The notes under the pieces were generated by a model. The model was not told the DNA's origin. It did no database searches and was given only the letters and a program-made list of their open reading frames with translations. From NCBI GenBank assembly GCA_003157945.1, contig PMFY01000089.1, positions 1-7,481 on the forward strand: DNA of 7,481 nucleotides, in the 5' to 3' direction. This DNA is from Acidimicrobiaceae bacterium. GTDB lineage: Bacteria; Actinomycetota; Acidimicrobiia; Acidimicrobiales; RAAP-2. A program made the translations under genes and the position numbers. Shown in pieces: positions 1 through 6,132 of the stretch (position 1 is the stretch's first letter; each line of letters begins with the position of its first letter).

Positions 1-38
1 TTGGCAAGGTGATGCTCTACCAACTGAGCCACGTCCGC
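1..38 (-). tRNA. tRNA-Gly (GCC), 5' portion only, cut by window edge
   Basis: Read on the minus strand from 38 down to 1, this is the first half of a tRNA: a 7-nt acceptor strand GCGGACG, then TG, a D-arm with GCTC/GAGC stem around AGTTGGTA, the 5' strand of the anticodon stem TCACC and the loop TTGCCAA. The anticodon GCC (plus-strand positions 5 to 3) reads glycine codons GGC and GGU. The sequence stops at the last loop base, so the 3' anticodon strand, variable loop, T-arm and acceptor 3' strand lie outside the window and pairing of the acceptor stem cannot be checked. The form agrees closely with typical bacterial tRNA-Gly(GCC), which usually has CACC TTGCCAA GGTG around the anticodon. Confidence 0.93.
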
Positions 39-49
39 GTAGGCGGTTC

Positions 50-55
50 ACTCTA
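50..55 (-). promoter_or_regulatory. Candidate -10 element for the tRNA-Gly gene
   Basis: On the minus strand the hexamer TAGAGT fits the actinobacterial -10 pattern TANNNT and ends 11 nt before the first base of the mature tRNA, leaving room for a short 5' leader removed by RNase P. The -35 is weak: TTCCGG (79 to 74) lies 18 nt upstream and shares only its first two bases with TTGACA. If correct, the -35 overlaps the proposed start codon of the divergent acetyltransferase gene. Confidence 0.4.
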
Positions 56-78
56 GCAGTTGGGACGCGGGATCCGGA

Positions 79-702
79 ATGCCACCCGGCCGGCGGGCCC
101 TGTGCCATCCTGCCCGGGTGGCGCTGCTTCCCGACATCGTCCCGGCCCAGGCGATCGAGTTGCGGCGGTGGCACCCCTCCTACGCCGAGGGCCTCTGCGC
201 CGCCGTCACGTCCAGCCTGCCGGAGTTGCGGCCCTGGATGCCCTGGGCCCAGGTGGCACCGGCCGTCGGGGACTACGTCACCCTGCTCGCCGAGGGGGAC
301 GCCAAGTTCGAGGCCGGAGCGGAGTGGCAGTTCGTGATGGTCGAGCCCGGCAGCGACAGGGTCGTGGGGGCGTCCGGCCTCCACCACCGTCAGGGCCCGG
401 GCACGATCGAGATCGGCTACTGGGTCTGCACCGACGCCACCCACCACGGCTACGCCACCATGACGGCGAGGGCGCTCACCTCCGCCGCCTTCGCCCATCT
501 CGACGACATCGACGAGGTGCAGATCCGGATGGACTCCGGCAACCGGCGGAGCGCGGCCGTGCCGCCGCGGCTCGGATTCCGCCACCACGGCGACGTCGAC
601 CACGAGATCGACGCGCCGGGCCAGTGCGGCCGCATGATGGTCTGGGTCATGTCCCGTCACGGGTGGGACCCCTCGGGCGCGGTGGCGCAGCCCACCACGT
701 AG
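79..702 (+). CDS. GNAT family N-acetyltransferase, RimJ/RimL-like
   Basis: This 207-residue protein has the layout of GNAT acetyltransferases of the RimJ/RimL (Acetyltransf_3) type, which move an acetyl group from acetyl-CoA to an amine such as a protein N-terminus or small molecule. Visible landmarks are IELRRW at 26-31, the RPWMPWA stretch at 51-57, the beta-strand EIGYWV at 111-116, an acetyl-CoA pyrophosphate loop HHGYAT at 122-127 and the C-terminal signature GNRRSAAVPPRLGF at 154-167, where N, S and A are the usual conserved positions. The substrate cannot be deduced. The start is uncertain: ATG at 79 has no convincing Shine-Dalgarno sequence, and GTG at 118 (residue 14) would give a 194-residue protein whose N-terminus suits the family better. 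It faces the WS/DGAT gene, with 36 nt between the two stop codons, and lies divergent from the tRNA gene. Confidence 0.87.
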   Translation: MPPGRRALCHPARVALLPDIVPAQAIELRRWHPSYAEGLCAAVTSSLPELRPWMPWAQVAPAVGDYVTLLAEGDAKFEAGAEWQFVMVEPGSDRVVGASGLHHRQGPGTIEIGYWVCTDATHHGYATMTARALTSAAFAHLDDIDEVQIRMDSGNRRSAAVPPRLGFRHHGDVDHEIDAPGQCGRMMVWVMSRHGWDPSGAVAQPTT

Positions 703-738
703 CCGGGGCCCGTCGGCGCCCGGACCGCCGTGCGGTGC

Positions 739-2268
739 TCAGGCCGGCACTTCGGCGTGCCACCAGGGCACGGGACGGTCCCGCCGGTCGGCCTCGGCCA
801 CCAGCTCGTCCAAGGACCGCTCCATCGCCTCGGCCAGCACGGCCACATCCGGGACGAGGTCCCAGCAGGCCTGGACGCCGACATGGACGGTGTCCAGATA
901 CGAGAAGACGGTGACGTTGACGCCAACGCCCTCCATGATGGGGCCCAGGGGATGGAGCGACTCCATCCTGGCCCCGGCCAGGTAGACCGGCACGTCCGGA
1001 CCCGGCACGTTGGACACCACGAGGTTGAACGGCGGCGCCACGTGGTCGAAGAGGCGCAGATTGGTCACGAGTCGGGACAGGCGGGTGGCGACGGCGGGGA
1101 ACGCCGTCTCGGCCCACGAGGCGAACACCTCGGGGTCGACGCTGGCGTTCTGCTCCTTGGCCGCCCGCACGCCGTCCCGGATGTGCCGGAGGCGGGCCGC
1201 CGGGTCGGTCACCCCGGTGGCCAGGGACACGAGCATGCCCGACACCCGGTTACCCAGGGCACCCTGTTCGGCCGCCGTCCGCACCGACACCGGCACGAGG
1301 GCCACGAGTGACGTCTCGGGCTCCTCCCCACGGGCCGCGAACAGGGCCCGCAGGCCCCCTGCCGTCACGCCCAGGACGACGTCGTTGGCGGTGGCGCCGA
1401 ACACGGCGGCCACCCGCCGGACCTCGGCGAGTGGCAGGTCGGCGAAGGCCACCCGCCGGTGCGGCGAGATCGCCCGGTTGATGGACGTCGGGGGCGCCTG
1501 GAACAGGGCCGGCGGCAGCCCGCTGAGCACCTCCCGGTTGCGGGTGCTGACGGCCCGTGCCGTCTGGACCGTGCGGGCGATCGAGCGGACCAGGCTGTCG
1601 AGCTGACCCGGGAGACCGCCGATCGACTGCTTGAGCTGGTCGAACTCGCCCGGGAGGGCCGGGGGTGACCACTCCCTCCCCGGGGTCCGGCCCTCGGGCC
1701 CGTCGATCACCGCGGGCCCGTCCACACCGGAGGGCCCATCCACCGTGGACGTGGCGGGGGCCGCACCGAACAGGGGGCGCGGAGCGGGATCGGCGGAGAG
1801 GTCGAAGAACGACGCCAGGATCTCGGCACCCGAGACCCCGTCGATGATGGCGTGGTGGACCTTGGCCACGATGCCGACCCGACCGTCCGCCAGGCCCTGC
1901 ACCACATGGAACTCCCACAGCGGCCGGCTGCGGTCGAGCGGGCGCGAGGCCAGGTCGGCCACCAGCTCGGCGAGCTCGGTGGCACCACCCGGCTCCGGCA
2001 GGCTGGCCCGCCGCACGTGGAAGTCGAGGTCGAAGTCGGGGTCCTCCACGAGCGTCGGGTGCTGCAGGCCGAAGGGAACCTCGACCATCCGCATGCGGAA
2101 GGGCGGCACCAGGGGGACGCGCTCGGCGACCAGCGAGCGGATCCGACGGAACCCCAACCCCCCGGGCACACCGTCGGGGTCGAACACCATGGCCCCCAGG
2201 ATGTGGAGGTGGGTGGTGGGCGATTCGAGGGCGAGGAACGCCCCGTCCAGTCCGGTCAGCCGGCTCAC
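739..2268 (-). CDS. WS/DGAT family acyltransferase (wax ester synthase / diacylglycerol acyltransferase)
   Basis: The 509-residue product matches bacterial WS/DGAT enzymes, which esterify acyl-CoA to a long-chain alcohol (wax ester) or diacylglycerol (triacylglycerol) for neutral-lipid storage. The active-site motif HHxxxDG is intact as HHAIIDG (138-144). Also present are the N-terminal LTGLDGAFLALE, RPLWEFHVVQGL (115-126), the ND motif in ATANDVVLG (292-300) and FNLVVSNVPGP (414-424). The length is slightly above the usual 450-480, partly because of a Pro/Gly-rich linker (about 163-208) in which the tripeptide DGP occurs three times. GTG at 2268 is chosen because homologues begin at the SRLTGLDG motif; the open frame continues 40 codons upstream but there overlaps dut in another frame. 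GGTGA sits 4 nt before the GTG, a weak Shine-Dalgarno. Only 4 nt separate it from dut, so co-transcription is likely. Substrate preference cannot be read from sequence. Confidence 0.93.
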   Translation of the reverse strand: MSRLTGLDGAFLALESPTTHLHILGAMVFDPDGVPGGLGFRRIRSLVAERVPLVPPFRMRMVEVPFGLQHPTLVEDPDFDLDFHVRRASLPEPGGATELAELVADLASRPLDRSRPLWEFHVVQGLADGRVGIVAKVHHAIIDGVSGAEILASFFDLSADPAPRPLFGAAPATSTVDGPSGVDGPAVIDGPEGRTPGREWSPPALPGEFDQLKQSIGGLPGQLDSLVRSIARTVQTARAVSTRNREVLSGLPPALFQAPPTSINRAISPHRRVAFADLPLAEVRRVAAVFGATANDVVLGVTAGGLRALFAARGEEPETSLVALVPVSVRTAAEQGALGNRVSGMLVSLATGVTDPAARLRHIRDGVRAAKEQNASVDPEVFASWAETAFPAVATRLSRLVTNLRLFDHVAPPFNLVVSNVPGPDVPVYLAGARMESLHPLGPIMEGVGVNVTVFSYLDTVHVGVQACWDLVPDVAVLAEAMERSLDELVAEADRRDRPVPWWHAEVPA

Positions 2269-2272
2269 GGGG

Positions 2273-2758
2273 TCACCGGCCCGTCGACCCGAAGCCGTCG
2301 AGGCCCCGTTCGGACCCGTCCAGCGAGGCGACCTCGACGAACCGGGCCGTGTCCACCCGCTGGAGCACGAGCTGGGCGATGCGGTCACCCCGTCGGACCC
2401 GGTACGGGACCTCGGGATCGGTGTTCACGAGCAGGACGGCGAGCTCGTCGCGGTAGCCGGAGTCGATGAGTCCGGGGGTGTTGAGGCAGGTCACCCCGTG
2501 GCGGAGGGCGAGGCCGCTGCGCGGCTGCACGAACCCGGCGTACCCCTCGGGGATGGCGAGGGCGATACCGGTCGGCACCATGGCGCGCCCGCCGTTCGGC
2601 TCGAGCAGGACCTCGATCCGGGCCACCAGGTCGGCTCCGGCGTCGCCGCTGTGGGCGTAGCCCGGTAGGGGCAGGTCGGGGTCGAGGCGCATCACGGGCA
2701 CCGCCAGTCCTGTGCCCTGGGCCGTCCCCGTGCCGCTGTCTGCCGGGGTCACCCGCAC
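2273..2758 (-). CDS. dut: dUTP diphosphatase (dUTPase), trimeric type
   Basis: dUTPase hydrolyses dUTP to dUMP and pyrophosphate, keeping uracil out of DNA and supplying dUMP for thymidylate synthesis. All five motifs of the homotrimeric family are present (161-residue numbering): I HSGDAGADL (36-44), II PRSGLALRHG (79-88), III PGLIDSGYRDEL (95-106) with the catalytic Asp99 and Tyr102, IV RRGDRIAQL (122-130), and V RGLDGFGSTG (151-160), the Gly-rich arm that closes over a neighbouring subunit's active site. The start is uncertain. GTG at 2758 gives a 22-residue extension before MRLDPDLPLP that actinobacterial homologues usually lack. GTG at 2701 has AGGA 6 nt upstream and would give 142 residues. 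GTG 2695 and ATG 2692 are further options. It is the first gene of a tight pair with the WS/DGAT gene and is divergent from orn. Confidence 0.96.
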   Translation of the reverse strand: MRVTPADSGTGTAQGTGLAVPVMRLDPDLPLPGYAHSGDAGADLVARIEVLLEPNGGRAMVPTGIALAIPEGYAGFVQPRSGLALRHGVTCLNTPGLIDSGYRDELAVLLVNTDPEVPYRVRRGDRIAQLVLQRVDTARFVEVASLDGSERGLDGFGSTGR

Positions 2759-2776
2759 GTCCCGCTCATCACCCGG

Positions 2777-2782
2777 ACGCTA
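2777..2782 (-). promoter_or_regulatory. Candidate -10 element upstream of dut
   Basis: Reading the minus strand, TAGCGT fits TANNNT and lies 18 nt before the GTG at 2758. A start of transcription about 7 nt downstream would fall at or next to 2769-2770. No good -35 is visible at the expected distance (the hexamer there is CGGCAG). This is a pattern match only and such hexamers are not rare. Confidence 0.27.
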
Positions 2783-2927
2783 CCGCCCGCCACGGGGTCC
2801 TGCCGTCACCCGTCCGTGACCGGTCCGACAGCGGCCCGCCACCGTCCCGTTCCTTCGGCCGCCGCTCCGGCCGATCCCCTCCGGCCGTTCCGGTCAGTGC
2901 CGCGGGCGACGCCGACGCCCGGGTTTC

Positions 2928-2940
2928 TGACGGACCGTCA
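2928..2940. promoter_or_regulatory. Perfect 13-bp palindrome, possible operator
   Basis: TGACGG-A-CCGTCA has perfect 6-bp arms around one central base. It ends 3 nt before the best -35 candidate of orn, where a bound dimeric repressor could interfere with RNA polymerase. Short TGAC...GTCA dyads are common among operators of TetR-type regulators in actinobacteria, but the cognate protein is not in this window and no second copy was found here. Confidence 0.45.
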
Positions 2941-2943
2941 CCT

Positions 2944-2971
2944 TTGCTGGCGGCCACCCCTCCGGTAGGTT
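2944..2971 (+). promoter_or_regulatory. Promoter of orn, probably giving a leaderless mRNA
   Basis: The -10 hexamer TAGGTT (2966-2971) fits TANNNT. TTGCTG (2944-2949), with a 16-nt spacer, is the best -35. The -10 ends 6 nt before the GTG start of orn at 2978, so transcription would begin at about the G of the start codon. There is no Shine-Dalgarno sequence before that GTG. Leaderless genes with exactly this spacing are common in actinobacteria. Confidence 0.55.
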
Positions 2972-2977
2972 GACCGC

Positions 2978-3520
2978 GTGCTGGTGTGGATGGACCTGGA
3001 GATGACGGGACTCGAGGCCGACCGTCACGTCATCGTGGAGATCGCCACCCTGGTGACCGACGATCAGCTGACGGTGGTGGCCGAGGGCCCCGACCTGGTC
3101 GTGCACGCCACCGAGGAACAACTGGGCGCCATGGACGACTTCGTCCGGGACATGCACTCCGCCAGCGGCCTGCTCGAGGAGATCCGGTCGTCGGAGCTCA
3201 CCCTGGAGGACGCCGGTCGCCAGACGCTCGAGTTCATCCGGGCCCACGTCCCGAAGCCCCGGACGGTGCCCCTGGCCGGGAACTCGATCGGCACGGACCG
3301 CCGCTTCCTCGCCGCCCACCTCCCCGAGATCGAGGAGTACCTGCACTACCGCTCGGTCGACGTGTCCACCGTCAAGGAACTCAGCGCGCGCTGGTACCCC
3401 GAGGCGGCCGCCGCCGCACCACCGAAGGCCGGCGGCCACCGGGCCATGGACGACATCCGGGAGTCCGTGGCCGAGCTCGCCTACTACCGGGCCGCCGTGT
3501 TCAAGGACCCCACCCCCTGA
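2978..3520 (+). CDS. orn: Oligoribonuclease (DEDDh 3'-5' exoribonuclease)
   Basis: Orn degrades RNA fragments of two to a few nucleotides, including pGpG from cyclic di-GMP breakdown, to mononucleotides. The 180-residue length is typical. The DEDDh catalytic set is complete: Asp6 and Glu8 in WMDLEMTG (4-11), Asp107 in GNSIGTDRRFL (101-111), and His154 with Asp159 in HRAMDDIRES (154-163). The MHSASGLLEEI stretch (59-69) and the C-terminal VAELAYYR (164-171) are family hallmarks. The GTG at 2978 is the only start compatible with the conserved MDLEMTG beginning a few residues in. No Shine-Dalgarno precedes it, and the promoter spacing suggests leaderless translation. The Ala/Pro run at 143-149 is a slightly unusual insertion before the His motif. 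The stop codon is followed at once by a strong hairpin, which may end the transcript or shield its 3' end. Divergent from dut. Confidence 0.97.
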   Translation: MLVWMDLEMTGLEADRHVIVEIATLVTDDQLTVVAEGPDLVVHATEEQLGAMDDFVRDMHSASGLLEEIRSSELTLEDAGRQTLEFIRAHVPKPRTVPLAGNSIGTDRRFLAAHLPEIEEYLHYRSVDVSTVKELSARWYPEAAAAAPPKAGGHRAMDDIRESVAELAYYRAAVFKDPTP

Positions 3521-3551
3521 GGCGTCGCCGCGGCCGGGCCGCGGCGACGCC
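3521..3551 (+). terminator. Strong GC hairpin between orn and the acyl-CoA ligase gene
   Basis: Two perfectly complementary 14-nt arms, GGCGTCGCCGCGGC (3521-3534) and its complement (3538-3551), surround a 3-nt loop CGG. The hairpin begins at the base after the orn stop codon. There is no T-tract behind it, so it is not a classic intrinsic terminator. It could be a T-less actinobacterial terminator, a 3'-end stabiliser of orn mRNA, or a structure limiting read-through into the next gene, whose Shine-Dalgarno starts 6 nt later. Confidence 0.6.
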
Positions 3552-3556
3552 GGAGC

Positions 3557-3564
3557 GAGAGGAG
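3557..3564 (+). promoter_or_regulatory. Shine-Dalgarno sequence of the acyl-CoA ligase gene
   Basis: GAGAGGAG lies 5 nt before the ATG at 3570. It is the clearest ribosome binding site in the window and fixes the start of this gene. Confidence 0.8.
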
Positions 3565-3569
3565 CACCC

Positions 3570-5420
3570 ATGGCCGACGAGCCATCGACCGACGAGACGC
3601 CCCGTCCCACCGTGGCCGACACCCCCGCTGAAGCCGTGCCGAGCCGGGACGAGGTGGTCGCCACCCTCACGGCACCGGACGCCCCCTTCGAGATGGAGGA
3701 GGTCGTCATCCGGGGCATCCTCACCCGGACCTGGAAGACTGCGCCCGCCGACCTCCGGGCCGTGTTCGAGCTGTCCGCCCTCCACGGCGACAAGGACTTC
3801 CTCGTCTACGAGGACGAGCGGGTGACGTTCGCCGAGAACTTCCGTGCCGTCGCCGCACTCGGGCACGCGCTCGTCGGGCGCTTCGGGGTGCGCCCGGGCG
3901 ATCGGGTCGCCATCGCCATGCGCAACCTGCCCGACTGGGTCATGGCCTTCTGGGCCACCATCACCGTCGGTGCGGTGGCCGTTCCCCTCAACGCGTGGTG
4001 GACCGGTGAGGAGCTCGCCTACGGGCTGTCCGACTCCGGCAGCCGCGTGGCGTTCGTCGACGAGGAGCGCCAGCAGCGGGTCTCCCACCACCTGGCCGAG
4101 GTGCCCGGTCTGGACGCCCTCATCGTGTCGTGCGAGGAGCACGACCCCGACACCGGCGGACGCCGCGCCGCGGTGGCCGGCCACCTCGACCGCGAGGGTG
4201 CCGAGCCGCTGCCCGTCGTCCCCTTCACCGAGTTGGTCGGATCGCCGGCCGACGACCTCGCCCTGCCCGAGGTGACCATCGACGCCGACGACGACGCCAC
4301 CATCTTCTACACCTCGGGCACCACCGGACGACCGAAGGGCGCGGTCGGGACGCACCGCAACAGCTGCTCCAACCTGATGAACCTCTTCTTCGTGGCGACC
4401 GTCGGCAGCCAGCGTCGGAGCCAGGCCCAGAAGGACGCCTCGCCGGGGGTCCAGAACGCCAACCTCCTGTCGGTGCCGCTGTTCCATGCGACAGGCTGCC
4501 ACGCCCTGCTGGTCACGAACACGGCTGCGGGCGGCAAGCTCGTGATGATGCACCACTTCAACCCGGAGCGGGCGCTCGAGCTCATCGAGCGGGAGCGCAT
4601 CACCGTGTTCGGCGGGGTGCCGGCCATGGTGATGCAGGTCATCGACTCCCCCGACTTCGCCAAGCGCGACACGTCCTCGGTCCAGTCCATCTCCTACGGC
4701 GGCGCCCCGGCACCGCCGGACCTGGTGCGTCGGATCAAGGAGCACTTCCCCTCGGGCGCGCCGGGCAACGGGTACGGGCTGACCGAGACCTCGGCCATGA
4801 CCACGATGAACACGGGCGACGACTACGTCCGCAAGCCGGACAGCGTCGGGCCGCCGTCACCGGTGTGCGACGTGGCCGTGGTGCCCGAGGACTGGGACGC
4901 ACCCGAGCCCCCCATCGACCAGCCGGCCGACCCGGAGCGTACCGGCGAGCTGTGGATCAAGGGACCGAACGTGGTGCGCGGCTACTGGAACCGGCCCGAC
5001 GCCACTGCGGCCACGTTCTCGAGCGGCTGGCTGCACTCGGGCGACGTGGCCCGCATCGACGAGGAGGGGTTCGTCCACATCGTGGACCGGGCGAAGGACA
5101 TGATCATCCGCGGGGGCGAGAACGTCTACTGCGTCGAGGTCGAGGCCGCCCTCCACGAGCACCCGGCGGTCGCCGACTGCGCCGTCATCGGCGTGCCCCA
5201 TCCCGTGCTGAGCGAGGAGGTCGGGGCCGTCATCGTGCTGCGGCCCGGTACGGACGTGGCGGCCGACGAGTTGACCCGCCACGTGCGCGAGCGGCTGGCC
5301 GCCTTCAACACGCCCACCCGCTACTGGTTCCGGAGCGAGGCACTCCCGCGCAACCCCGCCGGCAAGATCCTGAAGCGCGAGCTGCGCACCGAGCTCCTGG
5401 GCGACGCCCCGGTCTTCTGA
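3570..5420 (+). CDS. Fatty-acyl-CoA ligase (AMP-binding, class I adenylate-forming enzyme)
   Basis: This 616-residue enzyme activates a carboxylic acid, probably a fatty acid, with ATP to an acyl-adenylate and then to acyl-CoA. The ATP-binding P-loop is YTSGTTGRPKG (247-257), the adenine motif GYGLTETS (401-408), the ribose-binding Asp492 lies in SGD (490-492), the hinge motif is DRAKDMIIRGGENVY (506-520), and the catalytic Lys599 sits in PRNPAGKILK (593-602). Both domains are complete. The first 40 or so residues are an acidic, Pro/Thr-rich extension absent from the core fold, but the strong ribosome binding site supports ATG 3570. An insert at about 280-296 (GSQRRSQAQKD) before the LFHATG substrate-pocket segment is charged and of unknown role. 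Chain length cannot be predicted, and an aryl or other acid substrate is not excluded. It lies downstream of orn behind a hairpin. The nearby WS/DGAT gene could use its product. Confidence 0.93.
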   Translation: MADEPSTDETPRPTVADTPAEAVPSRDEVVATLTAPDAPFEMEEVVIRGILTRTWKTAPADLRAVFELSALHGDKDFLVYEDERVTFAENFRAVAALGHALVGRFGVRPGDRVAIAMRNLPDWVMAFWATITVGAVAVPLNAWWTGEELAYGLSDSGSRVAFVDEERQQRVSHHLAEVPGLDALIVSCEEHDPDTGGRRAAVAGHLDREGAEPLPVVPFTELVGSPADDLALPEVTIDADDDATIFYTSGTTGRPKGAVGTHRNSCSNLMNLFFVATVGSQRRSQAQKDASPGVQNANLLSVPLFHATGCHALLVTNTAAGGKLVMMHHFNPERALELIERERITVFGGVPAMVMQVIDSPDFAKRDTSSVQSISYGGAPAPPDLVRRIKEHFPSGAPGNGYGLTETSAMTTMNTGDDYVRKPDSVGPPSPVCDVAVVPEDWDAPEPPIDQPADPERTGELWIKGPNVVRGYWNRPDATAATFSSGWLHSGDVARIDEEGFVHIVDRAKDMIIRGGENVYCVEVEAALHEHPAVADCAVIGVPHPVLSEEVGAVIVLRPGTDVAADELTRHVRERLAAFNTPTRYWFRSEALPRNPAGKILKRELRTELLGDAPVF

Positions 5421-5483
5421 CCGGTGACCGTGCCGCTGGTCCGCGGCGTCGGGTGTGCGACCGTCCGGCGACGTCGGCGCGGC

Positions 5484-6047
5484 TCAGGACGCCCCGGGCG
5501 CCGCGCCCTGCCCGTCGGTCTCGACCCGGGTCTCGAGGGCATCCAGGTCGGCGAGGTCGTGCCCGGCCACCGCCTCGTCGGCCAGTGCCCGCTCCCGGTC
5601 GGCGGTGACCTCGGCCGGATCGGACCCGCGGTGGAGGATTCTCGACCCCGTCGCCGATCGGGCGTCGTCGGCGGCCTCACCGGTGTCGAGTGACTCGGAG
5701 ACGGCCTGGTCGGCGTCCCGCTCCGCCTCGGCCTCCGCCGCCTCCGCATCACGGGCCTGTGGGCTCCCCGGCCGGGACGCCTCGATGCGGGTGACCTCGG
5801 CCTCGATGCCGAGTCGTTCGTGATCGGCCTCGGCCGCCAGTTCGCCGGACGCCTTGGCGGCGGTCAGGGTGGCCTCGGCACCGTCGACGGACGTGCTCGC
5901 CGCCTGTTCGTGCTGGAAGACCGGATTGCGGACGTGGCCCCCGGGCGCGGGGCCCTCGGCCCGGAGGGCGTCGAGCTCCGCGTCCATCTCGTGCTCGATG
6001 CTCGCCGCAGGATCCGCTGACGCGGCTGTCGGATCGGTCTCAGTCAT
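5484..6047 (-). CDS. Hypothetical acidic Ala/Glu/Asp-rich protein
   Basis: I do not recognise this 187-residue protein. It is strongly acidic and dominated by Ala, Glu, Asp and Arg, with no Cys, Trp or Tyr and a single Phe at 44. There is no signal peptide or membrane segment. Residues about 56-130 contain Ala/Glu-rich stretches such as RDAEAAEAEAERDADQA (99-115) that could form a helix or coiled coil. The rest looks disordered. A less biased segment, GGHVRNPVFQHEQ (36-48), may be a short conserved motif. ATG at 6047 is chosen because the open frame upstream runs through the intergenic region and into the oppositely oriented small gene. No Shine-Dalgarno is visible, and the bases just before it are unusually AT-rich. 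It converges on the ligase gene (63 nt between stops) and is divergent from the small basic gene. Third-position GC supports coding, but chance low-complexity ORFs occur at this GC. Confidence 0.63.
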   Translation of the reverse strand: MTETDPTAASADPAASIEHEMDAELDALRAEGPAPGGHVRNPVFQHEQAASTSVDGAEATLTAAKASGELAAEADHERLGIEAEVTRIEASRPGSPQARDAEAAEAEAERDADQAVSESLDTGEAADDARSATGSRILHRGSDPAEVTADRERALADEAVAGHDLADLDALETRVETDGQGAAPGAS

Positions 6048-6132
6048 GAATTTTGTGTCGACAAGCCCGGACGTGATCTTGAGCGCGCCGTCCCGTGGGC
6101 GTCGCACGCCCACCGGCGAACCACCTGACAAG
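6048..6132. other. Divergent intergenic region with an AT-rich patch and two dyads
   Basis: This 85-nt space lies between the acidic and basic small-protein genes. It opens with GAATTTTGTG, the most AT-rich stretch in the window. The palindrome TGTCGACA (6056-6063) follows. At 6095-6113, GTGGGCGT and ACGCCCAC form perfect 8-bp arms around CGC. No clear -35/-10 pair is visible for either gene. The second dyad could act as an operator or as a 5' hairpin in a transcript reading rightward. Confidence 0.45.

Larger units (their letters stand above)
2759..2977. other. Divergent intergenic region between dut and orn
   Basis: No convincing gene lies in these 219 nt. The open frame on the minus strand at 2769-2957 would encode a 62-residue Gly/Arg/Asp-rich peptide without recognisable features and looks like chance in GC-rich DNA. 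The region holds a candidate dut -10 (2777-2782), an inverted repeat GTCAC-N6-GTGAC (2805-2820), an 8-bp palindrome GACCGGTC (2818-2825), three copies of (T/C)CGGCCG-like octamers (2854, 2866, 2880), an inverted repeat CGGGCG-N7-CGCCCG (2903-2921), the perfect 13-bp palindrome at 2928-2940, and the orn promoter. Confidence 0.75.

Noticed and set aside
703..738. Possible terminator between the convergent acetyltransferase and WS/DGAT genes
   Set aside because: Only a 5-bp CCGGG/CCCGG pairing can be drawn, with no T-tract. This is expected by chance at this GC content.
2269..2388. A 40-codon N-terminal extension of the WS/DGAT frame
   Set aside because: It overlaps dut in another frame, has no homologous motif, and GTG 2268 begins right at the conserved SRLTGLDG segment.
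1010..2668. Long plus-strand open frames opposite the WS/DGAT and dut genes (1010-1606, 1631-2668, 1852-2469)
   Set aside because: They are antisense shadows of genes with complete family motifs. Their translations are Arg/Pro/Gly-rich without domains; high GC makes stops rare in all frames.
2769..2957. A 62-residue minus-strand ORF in the dut-orn spacer
   Set aside because: It starts with GTG without a ribosome binding site, covers promoter elements and palindromes, and its composition looks random. It is kept only as part of the intergenic description.
2986..3825. A 279-residue plus-strand frame crossing orn and the ligase start
   Set aside because: It overlaps two well-supported genes and is Arg/Pro/Gly-rich with no recognisable motif.
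3501..4745. A 414-residue minus-strand open frame antisense to the acyl-CoA ligase gene
   Set aside because: The opposite frame carries every adenylate-forming motif. The antisense translation is a His/Gly/Val-rich pattern typical of a GC-rich shadow.
5421..5483. Possible terminator between the ligase gene and the acidic-protein gene
   Set aside because: Several CG-rich words can pair, including CGACGTCG, but no continuous stem of useful length was found.
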